Source: Tigheibacillus jepli
GTDB lineage: Bacteria > Bacillota > Bacilli > Bacillales > Amphibacillaceae
Direction: 5' to 3'
Length of the DNA stretch: 5,429 bases
Assembly (NCBI RefSeq): GCF_030732005.1
Contig: NZ_JAROCA010000104.1
Coordinates: 1 to 5,429, forward strand
Below are positions 5,369-5,429 of this stretch, one piece after another. A model generated the notes under the pieces. It searched no databases. It was not told the origin of the DNA and saw nothing but the letters and a program-made list of their open reading frames with translations. The stretch's first letter is position 1, and each line of letters opens with the position of its first letter. A program made the translations under genes and the position numbers.

Positions 5369-5429
5369 ATGTCTCAAACTTCAAGCAGGACATAGGATTG
5401 AGGATTACGCAAAATTAATTTTCCCCCAA
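5369..5429 (+). other. interrupted start of a gene downstream of cstR
   Basis: GAGG (5357-5360) is followed eight bases later by ATG 5369, placed as for a second gene of the cstR operon. The frame reads MSQTSSRT and stops at TAG 5393. The neighbouring frame starting at 5370 is open to the end of the window (KLQAGHRIEDYAKLIFPQ near its end) but has no good start of its own. This could be a frameshifted gene, a gene cut by an insertion, or no gene at all. The product is not recognised. Confidence 0.3.

Noticed and set aside
1..5429. CRISPR array, tRNA, rRNA or riboswitch
   Set aside because: No regularly spaced direct repeats, cloverleaf-like segments or recognisable riboswitch cores were seen on either strand.

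Overview
The window looks like a low-GC, spore-forming Firmicute (Bacillales; genus not resolved). The evidence is strong AAGGAGG-type ribosome binding sites, several TTG starts, a CstR-type persulfide sensor close to the staphylococcal protein, an L-lactate dehydrogenase tail, and a ferritin-like gene preceded by a good match to a sporulation sigma-K promoter.

Left part (about 1-3649): an AT-rich block of four tandem plus-strand genes. It starts with the 3' remnant of a membrane M50 (site-2-type) metallopeptidase, whose 5' part is missing. Its left edge abuts a hairpin and a sequence resembling the end of an insertion element. The remnant overlaps an intact arginase-fold (ureohydrolase) gene. 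Two bases after that stop comes a gene for an LpxL/HtrB-like (LPLAT) acyltransferase without a membrane anchor, and then a 12-helix MFS exporter. Membrane protease, arginase, acyltransferase and exporter together suggest a secreted product carrying ornithine, possibly acylated. A ribosomally made, modified and lipidated peptide is the most attractive reading, but no precursor peptide or other maturase lies in the window, so this is inference.

Middle (3650-3910): the exporter is followed at once by the decayed 3' end of an L-lactate dehydrogenase gene and a hairpin terminator that probably belonged to it. This marks the right junction of the left block with what looks like resident chromosome.

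Right part (3911-5429): a minus-strand gene encodes a tandem double ferritin-like protein with a Tyr/His-rich N-terminus. A likely sigma-K promoter and this composition suggest a mother-cell or spore-coat role. Divergent from it is a cstR-type repressor gene with a sigma-A promoter whose spacer holds a CsoR/CstR-type operator, so it is probably autoregulated. A downstream reading frame with a plausible ribosome binding site stops after eight codons; the gene normally expected there is broken, displaced or absent.
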